Position numbers and translations under genes: made by a program. The notes beneath the pieces are model-generated. The model did no database searches. It saw nothing but the letters and a program-made list of their open reading frames with translations, and was not told the origin of the DNA. This document shows positions 12,289-25,337 of a stretch of DNA of 64,000 nt, in pieces (the first letter of the stretch is position 1; each line of letters starts with the position of its first letter). This DNA comes from Populus alba (Eukaryota > Streptophyta > Magnoliopsida > Malpighiales > Salicaceae), in assembly GCF_005239225.2 (NCBI RefSeq), contig NC_133284.1:32288339-32352338 (forward strand), in the 5' to 3' direction.

Positions 12289-13147
12289 ACCGTTGTTTTT
12301 CTGCCTTCTCCAGTGGCTGAAGTGGATCACCAGCAGCTTCACCGTCGATCACCATCCAGCAACAGCAGCAAACACCTCCCGCAGGCTAGGTAGCTTCTTC
12401 TCTTCTTGCTTCTCCACGTAAATCATGCATCTCTCAGCTCCCACCTCTCTCAGCAAGCAACTTTAGAGTGACAGTAGCTTTTAACATATTTCAGAAGATG
12501 GAACTGTATGTTCCAACTCAACTTAAAGACTGATGATTGATACATAAAAAAACCTATCATTTATTTTCCAGAGAATTATGAAAGGAGGGGCACATTCAAA
12601 TAGAGATTTTCTTCTTTTTTTTCTATCCTGTCAACTACAGACACTTCTCAAAGCTCCTGATACAGTAAATAGAGTGAGACATGCATCTAAAACTACCCTT
12701 ATTCAATCGTTGATGGATGATAAAAGCAACCAAAAGTCTTATGATTACCCATACAGTCAGATAAGCTAAACCTATGATCATGTCAAACGTTCATGGAAGT
12801 CCAGGGGTAACAAAGAAGGTAACGAAACGCTACATGGATCTCACCGAAACATCAAAGATCATATCGCTATGGCAAGTCTGAAAAGTAAAAATATGGGAAA
12901 CAATAAAAGAATCCCATGAAGGCATGAAGTGTTTATGTTTGATCAAGTAAATAGTATTTGAGGGAATTAATACACCGTTGTTTTTCTACCTTTTCCAGTA
13001 GCTGTAGTCGATCACCAGCACCTCCACCGTGGACCACCAGCAGCTCCACCGTCGACCACCATCCTCACGACAGACCAGCAACAACAACAAGCACCTCCCC
13101 CAGGCCAGGTTGCTTCTTCTCTTCTTGCTTTTCCACGCAAATCATGC
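12289..13147. repeat. Direct repeat pair inside the Helitron 5' region
   Basis: Copy 1 (12289-12430) and copy 2 (12972-13146) share CACCGTTGTTTTTCT, then CACCAGCA, CACCATCC, AGCAACA, AGCACCTCC-type phrases and GCTTCTTCTCTTCTTGCTT, ending AAATCATGCAT. They are more GC- and C-rich than the surroundings, like a piece of captured gene or UTR. I see no intact reading frame. Confidence 0.6.
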
Positions 13148-13199
13148 ATGAATGCTGTAAAAAAAAAACAACAAACCCTGTAGAATACATGAGTAATTA

Positions 13200-14080
13200 A
13201 TTACCTGTTGCTTGCAATCTGCTTTGCCAAAGGAAATAGCAATTTGGTTAATTATTAATTTGTAATAATGATTAACAATTGGTTATATATATTTGGTGCT
13301 CCATTTCTCCCTTATGCAATCCGGCTCAATCTAAGATAGTGTCAACTCCAGAGGAAGCAGATTGCAAAGTCTTCGACAACAATCAACTTTTAAAAATCCG
13401 TTCTCAAACTCGGTTCCTTCTCCTCCTTCGCAGATCGCCGCCTTCGTCTATAAATAAATAATAATAAAAAAAAACTTTAAAAGAAGATGAACTTACCTTG
13501 ACAGTGATGTCGTCTTCTTCTCCTTCGGTTGATCATCTTCCTCAACATGAGGTAGCCACGCATCATGATCTCACGGAATCGGACCAGAGAAGCTGCTGCT
13601 GGTTCCGGTGATGGAGCCAATAAAGTTCAGATTTCATTTCTTACAAGGCAGTCGGGTTTTTGCCATCTTTCAACTCATTTGGCATCCTTTTCATTCCATG
13701 TTTTCCTACCCTTAATAATTAAGGAGTCTGGCTGAAGCATAGGCAAAGCAAGCTCAGTCAGATTCAATTGGCCGAGACTGGCAACAGAGGGATGATTCTG
13801 TGGTTTCCGTGAGTTCAGGGCTTAGGGGTGGGGCTTCGATTGATAGATGAAGCTAAGAGCGCATCTGGTCTTCATGAAAAAAGCAACGGGTTACGGGCTC
13901 ATCTCATATGTCCGATTCAGGCATCTCTCTTATTGACGCAGAAAATAATTCGGGGGGACGTGGAACCGGACAAGATATTTTTTGCTCTGAGTTTGTTGCC
14001 GAGTAGCATGGACACCTTCCCACGTGTTTGTCTGGACTTGGTCTCATCACATTTATTTTACTATGCACATAGGTACAACA
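13200..14080. other. Helitron 5' region, possible captured fragment
   Basis: Parts such as 13500-13640 and 13730-14000 have coding-like composition, with an open frame of 90 codons at 13828-14100. No domain is recognised and no consistent exon structure was found. It may be captured host sequence or simply unmatched DNA. Confidence 0.3.
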
Positions 14081-14090
14081 TTATAGGTAG

Positions 14091-15074
14091 ATCCATGTGA
14101 ATTCCACTTCCCGTGATAAAATTAATGTCCTATGCTATTATTTTTTATGTTGGAAAGGTTACTTTATTACAAAGTATTTTTAAAAAATATTTTTGTCTGT
14201 GCTTATTTTTATTTCTATTTTTATATATTTAATTATTTAAATGTATTTTATAAAAAAAAAAGTTTAATGAAATATATTTGATCATCAACCTTCAAATTTA
14301 GTTCATACGTACCCTTGCCTTTGGCTAATCTGAATTCTGATCTTCGATCTGATGGAAAGGTAAGAAAATCATGGCAAGTAAAACCAAACGCAGAGGGTTT
14401 GAAATGAAAATGAAAATGACTGATGTGGTAGAGGCCTATAAGAGCTTCCTATAGTAGTACAAAATTAATTATTACATTTCGTGAGCTTCGGAGGATGTGC
14501 CACCTCTGTCTCGCACCCTCATGTGTTGTGCTTCGCAGTTGTCGCCAGAGGAGAAAAACAAGGAAAAGACGATGACGACTTTTGTGACCTCCCCGCCTTA
14601 GTCTAATATTTTACAAGTTAAAAATTATATGCAAAAGCAAATCATTACTAGCGATTCCAAAATAAGCTTTATTTCATAGATAATGCATCTTATAATATTA
14701 TTTTTTAGATAGGACATAAAAAAATAATAGATCACGGGAAGTGGAATTCACATGGATCCATGTGAATTCCACTTCCCGTGATAAAATCCAGTTTAACATG
14801 TCCTATGCTATTATTTTTTATTAATGTCCTATACTATTATCTAACATGTCCTATGCTATTATTTTTTATTAATATCCTATGTTATTATCACGGGACATTG
14901 AATTCCACCTCCAAAGTAAGCTTTATTTCATAGATAATGCATCTTTTGCTCTAACATAATTTATGTTTTATTTTCGTGGCTTTTTCTTTGATTTTTTAAA
15001 TCACAGGATTTATTTTATGGTCTTTTCATATTGCATATCCCATTTCAAAATCTCTAGCCCTAATCACCATTATA

Positions 15075-15114
<40 letters not shown>

Positions 15115-15470
15115 TTTTATATATTTAATTATTTTAATGTATTTTATAAAAAAAAAAGTTTAATGAAATATATTTTGATCATCAACCTTCAAATTTAGTT
15201 CATTTACTAGAAAACATTTTTGACTCATAATTCATAAAATATTTTAAATAATAACTTATTTCAACCATTATTTTCATATCATCATAATTATCATCTCACT
15301 ATCTAACCCTTTACCATTATTTTATTATTATTATTATTATTATTATTATCATCATTATAGTATCACCCTCTTTTATTATTATTATCATCTCAACTTATCA
15401 CCATCATTATTAAAAAAAATATTTTGCAAGTTAAAAATTATATGCAAAAGAAAATCATTGCTAGCGAAAA
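14091..15470. repeat. Rearranged repeat block with duplicated segments
   Basis: Three sets of local copies are visible. TTTATATATTTAATTATTT...CATCAACCTTCAAATTTAGTTCAT-type sequence is at about 14217-14305 and 15113-15202. AAGTTAAAAATTATATGCAAAAG is at about 14617-14640 and 15428-15450. TAAGCTTTATTTCATAGATAATGCATCT is at 14663-14690 and 14917-14944. The half-palindrome ATCCATGTGAATTCCACTTC also recurs at 14091. Microsatellites (ATT)n lie at about 15072-15112 and 15320-15350. Confidence 0.6.
14731..14782. repeat. 52-bp perfect palindrome
   Basis: Two 26-base arms with no spacer. The left arm begins ATCACGGGAAGTGGAATTC and the centre is CATGGATCCATG. The outer flanks AGGACATAAAAAAATAATAG and ATGCTATTATTTTTTATTA are also roughly inverted, so this may be two MITE ends joined head to head. 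Confidence 0.85.
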
Positions 15471-15483
15471 ATGACATGTTTTA

Positions 15484-15668
15484 GAGTATGGTTCTTGTTG
15501 TTTTTTAAAATGTTTGTTGTAGTGAAATATATCAAAATAATATTTTTTATTTTTAAAAAATTATTTTTTAAGACCACATCAAAACGATTAAAAACATAAA
15601 AAATTATTAATTTTTAATAAATGAAATTAAAAATTTTTAGAAACACAATCACGTTTCTAAATGCTCTT
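15484..15668. repeat. MITE-like repeat, GAG...CTC ends
   Basis: Begins GAGTATGGTTCTTG, ends CACGTTTCTAAATGCTC. It has the ATCAAAA/TAAAAAATTATTTTT core shared with the other copies of this AT-rich family. No clear target duplication. Confidence 0.45.
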
Positions 15669-16877
15669 TTCATCAACAGTGATTGTTTATGTTAGGTTTT
15701 CTTGGCACTTGGTCTACTTCAAATTTCATTTATCTTTTGAAAAAATTAAAGTGTATTAACTTTTTGGATAGGTGGCATAATTATGTATACTTAACAGCAT
15801 GGTTTAATACAGTTCAAGATGGTATTTAATTACGTGAAGAATGGCGAAAATATAACATACAGGATTGGGATTAATACAAACAGTAGTCGAAGGATGTTAT
15901 AAATATGGAAGCAAAAATACAGGGGCGTGTACGTCTTCATGTTTAGGTACAGATTTCACATGCCTAATGATCATGTAAAGAAAGCAGGTCACAAGTCCTT
16001 GGTTTTTTAGCAGTGTTTGCATATGTCAAACTATGGATTATAGTATGGTTTTGAAAATAAAAAAATTTCTTACCTTATGTTTGAATTTTTTAAAAAACAT
16101 TGCGGGACACGGGACACTCTCATTAAAAAAATTACAAAGATTATAACCCTTATTCTTTGCAGCTTATACGATTTTGTTTTGATTTTGTTACTTTCCTTTG
16201 TTTTTTCTTTAGCATTCACCAGAATTGTGATAGATTGTAGAAGTTATTGCCTTTATTCTTTGTAGCTTATACCATTGTGATAATTATGCTGGAGTTGTGA
16301 TACTGATTTCTTTTACCTAGATATGTTGCCTCATCTTTTTTTTTTTTTTTTGTTCTTTCATGCCTCATTCTCCAGATCTTATACCCCATGTCTGTTTATT
16401 TTTATCCTTGCACATATTAATCAAAATTGAACTTCGTTTTTCAGGTCTTTTGAAGGGGCTACTTTTTTTTATCATCGGTATTTTCTCAGGTTTATTTTGT
16501 GCCTCTCTCTTATTTACTTTATCCATTTCTATTTCCTTGCATGCTTAATCATGATTATGGTATTCCTATGTTTAGCAACACATAATGTCTTTTTTTAATC
16601 GCTTAATATTTTATTGTTATATCTCCATCCTTTCCTGAACCAAGGAGTTATGTTTTTAGCTAACCCTACCCTATTATCATGTCTTATGATATATCAAACA
16701 TTTCAGTGTAATTATCCCTATGTTTACATGATTTCTTTAGAAAGTGCATGCCATTAGCATTTTCTCTATCCCTGTGTTTTCCTTCACTTAGCCATGATCA
16801 TGTACTAATCATGGTTTTTTTGTGTTTTTCTTTCATTTACCTTGGTGTTTTTATTTTCATAATTTATTTAGAGCAAC
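15669..16877. other. Helitron region upstream of Rep/helicase
   Basis: AT-rich and T-rich on the plus strand, with several TTTTTTTCTTTC stretches. It probably holds the promoter, 5' UTR and possibly an upstream intron of the Rep gene. No coding exon recognised. Confidence 0.4.
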
Positions 16878-19800
16878 ATGACAAGTCCTCACGGACATGT
16901 TCAACCGAATGAGTATGTGCCATCTTCTCCATACTCACAATTTGTCTTGAATGACTACGAAACCCCTGTTGATAGAATCTTGCTATCCAATAACCCGAGC
17001 TCTTCAAATACACCATCTGCTCCACAACATACTCAAGGGGTTGGCACTTTGGTTTGTTCACGCCAGCACATAGATATACAAACCACCTTCTCCTTATCAA
17101 GCAACATAGTGCAAACTGAAAGTAATGAAATTAATGCAGCAAGGCTATCCAATCCTCCACAATCTACCGCACTTGCTTCATTTCACTGTGATGAATCTGA
17201 AGAATTCTCTGAGCAAACCCTTAATCATCAATCTACTATAAGCCAGGCATTATATCAGCAAAAAAAAAGGCGTATGTAATCCAATCATGTACCTTTTGTA
17301 GCCATTTAACCTGTATTTATGATTGCCTATTTTATATCATTCGTTCAACTCTCTCAACTTTATTTTTTTACAGGTTATTTAATTGAATACATTGATTTTG
17401 GGGATAAAACATACAAGTGTAACCATTGCAACGCTCTTTTTTGGTTGCAAGAACGCTTGGCCCGTTCAGCCAAAACAAACCCATGCTTTACACTTTGTTG
17501 TAATAATGGAAAGGTTGTGCTTCCTGCTCCACAAGAAACACCTAACTATCTTGATAACCTCCTTAACCCAAACAATGGTTCATCGTCCAAGAAGTTTCGA
17601 CGTGAAATTCGTGCTTATAACTCAATGTTCGCTTTCACGTCCATGGGGGCTGTGGTTGATCATTCTGTTAATTCTCGGCCTGGATCTTATGTTTTTAAGG
17701 TCAATGGATATTGCCACCATCTTATGGGTTCTCTTCTTCCCATGGATAATAGAGGCCCCAAGTTTGCACAGCTTTATATTTTCGATACAGATAATGAGGT
17801 TTCTAACCGGCTGCAACCATTCTGCAATGAAAATTTTCAATCAAGCTTGGATAGTCAGATTGTTGTTGGTCTAATCAATATGCTTGATTCATCTAATCAA
17901 TTGGTTCGTTTGTTCCGTCATGCTGGACAAAGGTTCGGGGATGTCGAGGTTCCAGAATTCAAACTTCGGTTAATTGGTAAAAGAGATGATGACTCAAGGC
18001 AATACGATGATCCTTCTTTAAATGACATTGGTGGTTTGGTTGTTGGGGACATTGGTCATTGTCGATCTGATCGGGACATAATTATTGAAAGTTTATCTGG
18101 AACACTTCAGAGGATCTCAAAGCTTCATCCTAAATTTATGTCCCTTCATTATCCACTTCTTTTTCCATATGGTGAGGATGGTTTTCACACTGATATTCCA
18201 TTAGCTCATCAAGAGCAGCAACCACCTAAAAAAAGGCAAAAGATTTCAATGAGAGCCTATTATGCTTATCTCATTCATGAAAGAGAAAAACAAGAAAGCA
18301 CTCTCATAAAAGGCGGACGATTGTACCAGCAATTTTTGGTTGATGCATTTGTTAATGTTGAAGAGGAACGTTTGGATTTTATACGTGCAAACCAAGAAAA
18401 TCTTAGAAGTGAGCATTACAAGGGAATACATGATGCTGTTACTAGAGGTGATGTTGATGGATCAACTACAGGGAAAATTATACTTCCATCATCTTTAACA
18501 GGAAGCCCTCGGTATATGGTTAATAATTACCAAGATGCTATGGCCATATGTAGGTGTTATGGGAATCCTGATCTTTTTATCACATTTACCTGCAATGTTA
18601 ATTGGCCTGAAATTCGCCGAGAAATTAAAAAAACAAGGAGCTATCAACCTGAGGACAAACCTGACATCATAGCAAGGGTATTTCATTCCAAGCTAATTGA
18701 TATGATGTCATTCATCAAGTCCGGAAAACCTTTCGGACGGACAATTGCTGGTATTTCTATTTGATTTCTTAAATTTCAAGTTTCTATTTTTATCCTTCTA
18801 CAAACATCCGTTTTTACTTCTTTACTTGCATTTTCTCTTTTTAGATGTTTGCGCTGTGGAGTTCCAAAAAAGAGGTTTGCCACATACTCATTTGTTAGTT
18901 TGGCTAGCTCCAGAATTCAAATTCCGTTCGCCTGAGGATGTTGACTCTATTATTTCAGCTGAAATACCTGACAAGCATCAAGATCCTATTTGCTATGAGA
19001 TCGTTTCAAAATTTATGATGCATGGTCCATGTGGCGCTGCAAATCCAAAGGCTCAATGTATGGAAAAGAATAAATGTTCCAAACAGTTTCCAAAAAAAAA
19101 ACAAAGATGCAACCATCTTTGGTGAGAATGGCTTTGTTTACTATAAACGACGCATGCAACCTATGGGTCACATTGTTAGAAATGGTATTTCCCTGTCAAA
19201 TTGTCATGTTGTCCCGTACAACAAAGAACTTTTGCTTCGATACCATGCACACATTAATGTTGAAATTTGTTGCCAATCTCTACTCATCAAGTATCTTTTT
19301 AAGTATGTTAGCAAAGGAGTTGATCGATGCAGAATGGTTCTGAAAAAAAGATACTGATGATGAAATACAAGCTTATCTAAACTGTAGATTCATTTGTCCA
19401 TATGAAGCAGTGTGGCGGTTATTCCAGTTCCCAATCCATTCAAGGAGCCCAGCTGTTGAAAGACTTCAAGTCCATCTGCCATTACAACACCATGTGTTTT
19501 TTTTCAGGTAATCAATCCTTATCGTCAGTTCTTGGGAGACCTGGCATTAATAAGACAATGCTCACAGAGTGGTTTGAGCGCAACAGGGTTGATGTCGATG
19601 CACGAGATCTATTTTACTCACAGTTTCCAAACAAGTATGTTTGGGATGCTAGGCAAAAAGAATGGATTGTTAGATCACGTGGATTTTGCCTTGGTCGCAT
19701 TGTGTATGTCCATCCTGCAGCTGGAGAGTTGTATTTTCTCAGAATGTTACTTAATCATGTTAAAGGAGCAAAGAACTTCGAAGACTTGCGGCAAATCTCT

Positions 19801-21710
19801 GGTACAATATTTCCAACTTTTCAACTTGCATGCAAGGCTTTGGGACTCTTAGGAGATGATAAAGAATGGTCAGATGCATTTGGTGAGGCTATTCCAACAG
19901 CTTCTTCTCCGCAGCTAAGGCAACTTTTTATTAATATTATTATGTTTTGCGAGGTTGCTGATCCAAATAGTCTTTTCGATCAATTTTGGCACTCCATGCA
20001 TGATGACATTGAATATCATCTGAGATCTTCTTTCTCAATGTTGAACGTTCGTTTTTCTGATGACGAACTTAAGAACTATGTGTTGTATGAGCTTGAACAA
20101 CTTTTTAATGCTTCCGGGACATCGTTGGAAGATCATAAACTTCCAATGCCGAATGGTCGATTGATGGATGAAGTCAGGAACAAAACTTTTAAGGGAAGAG
20201 CTTAACTATGATCTTGCTGAGCTTAGAAATAACCATTCATTAGCTATGCCACTTCTTAATCCATGTCAAAGAAACATCTATGATTCTGTTATTACATCTA
20301 TACTACAAAAGAAACAAGCGCTCATATTTGTTCATGGTCATGGTGGAACAGGAAAGACTTTTTTTATGGCATACAATTATTAATCGAGTTAGATCTGAAG
20401 GTTCAGTTGTTCTTGCTGTTGCCTCATCTGGAATAGCTTCTCTTCTATTACCTGGAGGGCGAACAGCCCATTCTAGATTTAAAATTCCATTAGAAGTTAA
20501 TGAGAGTTCAACATGCGAGATTAAACACAACACTCACCTTTCACGACTACTGGAGATGACATCACTTATTGTTTGGGATGAGGCTCCAATGAATAATAGA
20601 TTCTGTTTTGAAGCTTTGGACAGGTCTCTACGAGATGTTCTTAGACTTAACAATCCATTTGGTGGCAAGTCTGTCTTATTAGGTGGGGATTTCCGACAAA
20701 TTCTTCCTGTTATACCTGGAGGAACAAAAGAAGAAAATAATTAATGCTTCTTTTACTAGCTCATTGCTATGGTCTGCATTCACATTCCTCACTTTGAATC
20801 AAAATATGCGACTATCAGCTGAAGGTTTAAGCCCAGACCAAAAGGATGAACTTAGACAGTTTGCAGAGTGGATCCTTTTAATTGGTGATGGACAAATATG
20901 TGATTTGGCTGTTTCGGATGATCATGATGCGGCATTTATCAAAATCCCATGTGAGCTTCAGGTTGAAGTAATTGATTCTCCAATTGCAGCTATTGTCTCT
21001 GCCATATATCCTGACATTGAAAGAGCTCATCTTGACCCATTCTACTTTAAAGACAGAGCAATTGTTACACCGAAGAACCTAACTGTTTCTGAGATTAATA
21101 ATTTTATCCTTGATATTATACCTGGTCATAAATATAACTTTCTTAGTTGTGATTCTATCCAAACAACTTCTGGTGATATTAACAACATCGATTTATTGTA
21201 TCCAATTGAATTTATCAACCAGCTTGACTTTAATGGTGTGCCCCAACACAGTATTTCATTGAAAATTGGCACACCGATTATGTTACTTCGGAACCTTAAT
21301 CCCTCTGCTGGTTTATGCAATGGAACAAGGCTTATTGTTACACAGCTTGCCGAGCGAATTATTGAAGCCCAAATTATTACCGGTTCTAACATTGGAGATC
21401 GAGTTTTTATTCCACGAATTGTCTTTCCAGTTAATGATAAAAAATGCCCTTCACAATCAAACGGAGACAATTTCCTATTAGGCCTTGCTATGCTATGACT
21501 ATTAATAAAAGCCAAGGACAATCACTTAAGATTGTTGGTGTCTTCTTGAAAGAACAAGTTTTCAGTCATGGTCAATTATATGTTGCTTTATCAAGAGCTA
21601 CATCAAATAATGGACTTAAAATCATTTCCCTCGATCATGAAGGAAAACCATCATGTTATGCCAAAAAACATTGTTTACAAGGATATCATTCAATTATTAC
21701 CAAAAGGTAA
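16878..21710 (+). pseudogene. Helitron Rep/PIF1-like helicase, frame broken by small indels
   Basis: Replication initiator and 5'-3' helicase of a rolling-circle transposon. I see exon 1 16878-17271, exon 2 17374-18750 and exon 3 18845-21710, with GT-AG introns and matching phase. Domains in order: a Cys-rich N-terminal finger (KCNHC, then CFTLCC), the Helitron-like N domain, and a FITFTCNVNWPEI block. Next come the HUH motif in KRGLPHTHLLVWL and the two-tyrosine motif in KYLFKYVSKG. The helicase follows with Walker A GHGGTGKT, Walker B VWDEAP, GGDFRQILPVI, LNQNMRL, a C-terminal INKSQGQSL and YVALSRAT. Exon 3 needs seven single-base corrections: +1 at A10 19092-19101, A7 19343-19349, T8 19497-19504, A4 20182-20185, T7 20359-20365 and A4 20734-20737, and -1 near 21449-21452. 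I see no substitution stop codons. Either a young copy or base-calling error in runs. Confidence 0.9.
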
Positions 21711-22375
21711 TCTTTGTATTCATTGTTGTATCTTTTGTGTGTTTAAATTCCTTATTCATAACCTTGAACATCTATGAGTCTTCTTTCAACATATATATAT
21801 ATAAAAAAAAATTAGTTCCATTTTAACTATAATATATTTAAGTTTTTGCTTTTTTTGTTTTTTGTTGCATGCGGACAATAATTTCTCATACTCCTCTATT
21901 TTTCATAAAGTCTTTTCATGTCTTTTCAGGTTAGCCTGTCACTTCGTCTGCTATTTATTTTTCTACTTTGGATCAACGACTTCACTCCTTGCCCTTACAA
22001 TTTCATGTAAGTTTGTTTTTTCTTCACAGCCCTTACTCCATGCTTAAGGTGATTTTAATATTGAGTAATGAGTGGACATGCTAATTCTTGATTTTTGTTG
22101 TTCCTAACCATTAATTTGTTTCATATACTACTTTCACCTTTGCCATACATGTATGAAAATAATCAATTGTCATACACATGTATTCATGATCTGAATTACA
22201 TTTCCTACAATTAAATAGAATTTATGCTTTTATGATGACACTTTTCTGCCATATTAGCTTTATATTTTCAGATTTGGGTTCCATTTAGATCTACTACTAT
22301 GTTTATATTTTAATCTCATGTTTAATTATTCGCTTATTTGTTCAATTTTTCCTTGCTTTTTTTAAATGCAGAGTA
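21711..22375 (+). other. Spacer between Helitron genes
   Basis: T-rich DNA between the helicase stop and the first RPA-like exon. It likely contains the RPA gene promoter and a 5' UTR intron, because AAATGCAG lies just before the first ATG at 22376. No further exon recognised. Confidence 0.4.
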
Positions 22376-25337
22376 ATGGCTATTCATTTACACAACATTA
22401 AAAAATATGTTTTCTACCCTTTAATCCGAGCTCGAGTATGTCGTGTTTGGATTCCAAAACAAAATGGACAAGCAACAAACTTCAATTGCCTATTTGTTGA
22501 TCGTGAGGTATGCAACATATCTACTAATATAATCTTTATTATTGTTTTCTTCAAATTCTTGCCTCTGCTTGCATGCTTTTTTTTTGGTCCATTTTTTAAT
22601 TTCCCACACAATTATGCAATGTCACCAATTATTTGCCTTTTTTAATGAACAAGGGTGGTGCAATACAAGGATCAGCCAAATCTAGAGATGCTGCACATTT
22701 TTCTTCAATCATTATTGAAGGTGGATATTATGAAGTCAAAAATTTCTACACCTTTGAAAATCGCTACATGAATGTTGTTGTTGGCCATGAAGCTGTTGTT
22801 GATCTTAAGTCTGACACCAAAGTAACTCACCTCAATTCTCCCCCACTTTCAATTCCACGATATTACTTTAATTTCACAGATTTTGCACATGTCCTTAACA
22901 AAGAAAAAGGATCAAGACTTCTCACAGGTGTTCTTCATTCTTACCCTTATGTACCAAACTGTATCATGCATAGTTTTTTCATTCCACTAACATGACTATT
23001 CAATTATTTATATAGATGCTCTCGGTAGGCTAAAAGCAATACAACCAATTGAAAAGATTTTGGTTCGGGGGCAAACACTTGAAGACAAAAGGGAGTTCAT
23101 CCTTGAAAATATACGGTTAATGATAAATTCAAATTATTTATTATATTGAATTCCTCCTAGCATTAGTCTAATATACTTTTATTTTGTTTAGAGGCGAGGA
23201 GCTTCGTATCACTTTATGGGGTGACATTGCTCGAAGCTTTGACGACGCATCTTTAGCAGAACAAGATTCTCCTCTTATCGTTGCTTTTGCTGGTTTTCGT
23301 GTCTCTGAATTTAGAGGTTTCCTTCGTTCTATCATCAGGCCTACCATCATTCAATGTTATTAGATTTTCGGTTCAAATTTCATAACCTCTTCACATTAAA
23401 TATACACCAATAAATATGTGGTTGTTACATTTTTTATAGGATCTGCAAATCTAATTGGCACCGCAGCTTCAGTTTGGTATTTTAACCCGGACATACCAGA
23501 ATTATTAGCATACAAGCATTAGTAAATTTCTATATTCTTTGAACCTTTTGCATTTGTTAAAATCAAATTTATGTATTAATGTTTAAATTAATTCTCAACA
23601 CCTTTTTCTTTATCTTTTTGTAGCTATGCTCAAATGGCTGTTGACTTACACCAGCTGCCTCCATCATCAGGAGCTGTCCTCTCATTGGAAACTCAGATAA
23701 ATGAAAATAGAAGAACAATAAGGGAGATCCTCTGTATGGACCCATACGAACACAAGGTATCTATTATGTTATTCTTTAAATATTACTTATTGCAATTCAT
23801 GTCGTGATGCCCAAGCCCAACAATTGTCTAATAAAGATAGATCGTCAAATATAGTGTCTAGAATCAAGAATCATGGCATAGAAGTTCAAGGCCTATAATT
23901 TTATATCTCATGGCTGGTTCCAGACCCCTATAATATTATGATTACACTGCTGTTGGCAATCACCAACACTGCATAGCCTGCATTTTTATGAAAAAAAAAT
24001 GTATGACTTTGTGCTTTAATTGACACCTGCAGAATGAAAGATTTACATGTAAAGCTTTCATAGTTGATTATGATCTCTTCAAGGGATGGTGGTGTCAAAG
24101 CTGTCCAGATTGCAACAAGCCACTCTCTGGACTCCCTAATAATTTGCGATGCATGGAGCATGACTATCCATCCTCTGCACCAGTCCCATGGTTCAACTAA
24201 TAAGCATACCAAAACAACGTTGAATTTTCAGCTAAAACATATATTAACCCATGCTTTTATTTCATTCTTAACTGGAGCTCTTTTTCATATCTTTTAGGTT
24301 CAGACTTAACTGCATCGTTAGCGATGGTCAAGATGTCACGAATTTTCTTCTCTCTGGCAAGACAGCTGAGTATTTTTTCAATGCTTCAGCTCATCATTTG
24401 GTGTTCGACAAACAATTCACTGACCCATTTACTGTTCCACCTCAAATGATTGAGAAATTAAACAAGACAAAAATATTTCAGCTTCGATTTGGAGCATACA
24501 AATCTGTTCTCGGCAGATGTGAGATATATGTTTGCAACATCTTTGATGAAATACCAACTAAAGCATCTGTTAGCCCACCTAGCCCCATTAAAAACATTGA
24601 CACGCCAGCCTCAATAACCTCTGCTGCTGGAAGTTCAAGGACTTTCACCCCTTCAACACCAAACGTTGCAGATCCCTTGGATGTAGATCAATCTCAGATT
24701 CAGACTCCAGCTTCACAGCAGGACACCTCTCCACAAAAAGACACGTTCCATGACAGCTGCCATCGCCAGTCAAAAAGAGCACTAACCTTCAATGATGTTG
24801 AGCCACACGACAGGTTTGCTTTGCCTCCCCACACATAACAAATAATTCCAGTGCAAACATGACACACCAGCGGAGGCCACTATCTCATTTCTTTGATATG
24901 CATTCCTTTAGTAATTATTCCTTGCCTGATCAACAACTTTATAAATACTCTTCCCTTTCATTCTTAATATCTTATTTGGCATGCAAATATCATCCCGTGG
25001 AATCTTTTTTCAGCTATATCATTATTTTTATTCTTATTTTTTGATTTCAAGATATTAACGTCCAAGACACCACTATCTAATATTTGCTCAACATTCATCC
25101 TATGAAAGTTATTACTTAATTGTTCTACTAATAAATAAATTGTTTTGTCTTTCATTCACATTGTTTACATTTTCCATTCCTTAAGTACTTCCTTTCAACA
25201 TATGATTCAGCACCCAGCTTCCCCACCCAAAACCCTTCAACGAAGACTCATCAAAGGAGCATCTCTACAAAGATTATGACAATCCTGCACCTCAACTTTC
25301 AAAGAAGCAGCGCCTCTCCGTTTCATCACCTGAAAAA
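22376..25337 (+). CDS. RPA70-like single-strand DNA-binding protein of the Helitron
   Basis: Replication protein A-like protein, a common partner gene in plant Helitrons, thought to bind single-stranded DNA during rolling-circle transposition. Exons read: 22376-22507, 22654-22927, 23016-23115, 23192-23316, 23440-23521, 23624-23756, 24033-24190, 24298-24813 and 25211-25337. All have GT-AG borders and compatible phases, with no stop or frameshift in this path. OB-fold-like stretches include RVWIPKQNG with a later SRDAAH, RITLWGDIA (typical of RPA DNA-binding domain B) and VAFAGFRVS. A zinc-ribbon-like CQSCPDCNKPL...RCMEH lies in exon 7, as in the RPA70 C-terminal domain. The tail is Ser/Pro/Thr-rich and ends in SKKQRLSV. 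The start ATG follows an acceptor site, so a 5' non-coding exon is likely. A further 3' exon after 25337 is possible, since the frame ends at a donor. Confidence 0.85.

Noticed and set aside
15060..15360. CRISPR-like regular repeats
   Set aside because: These are ATT microsatellites in a plant nuclear genome; no spacer structure.
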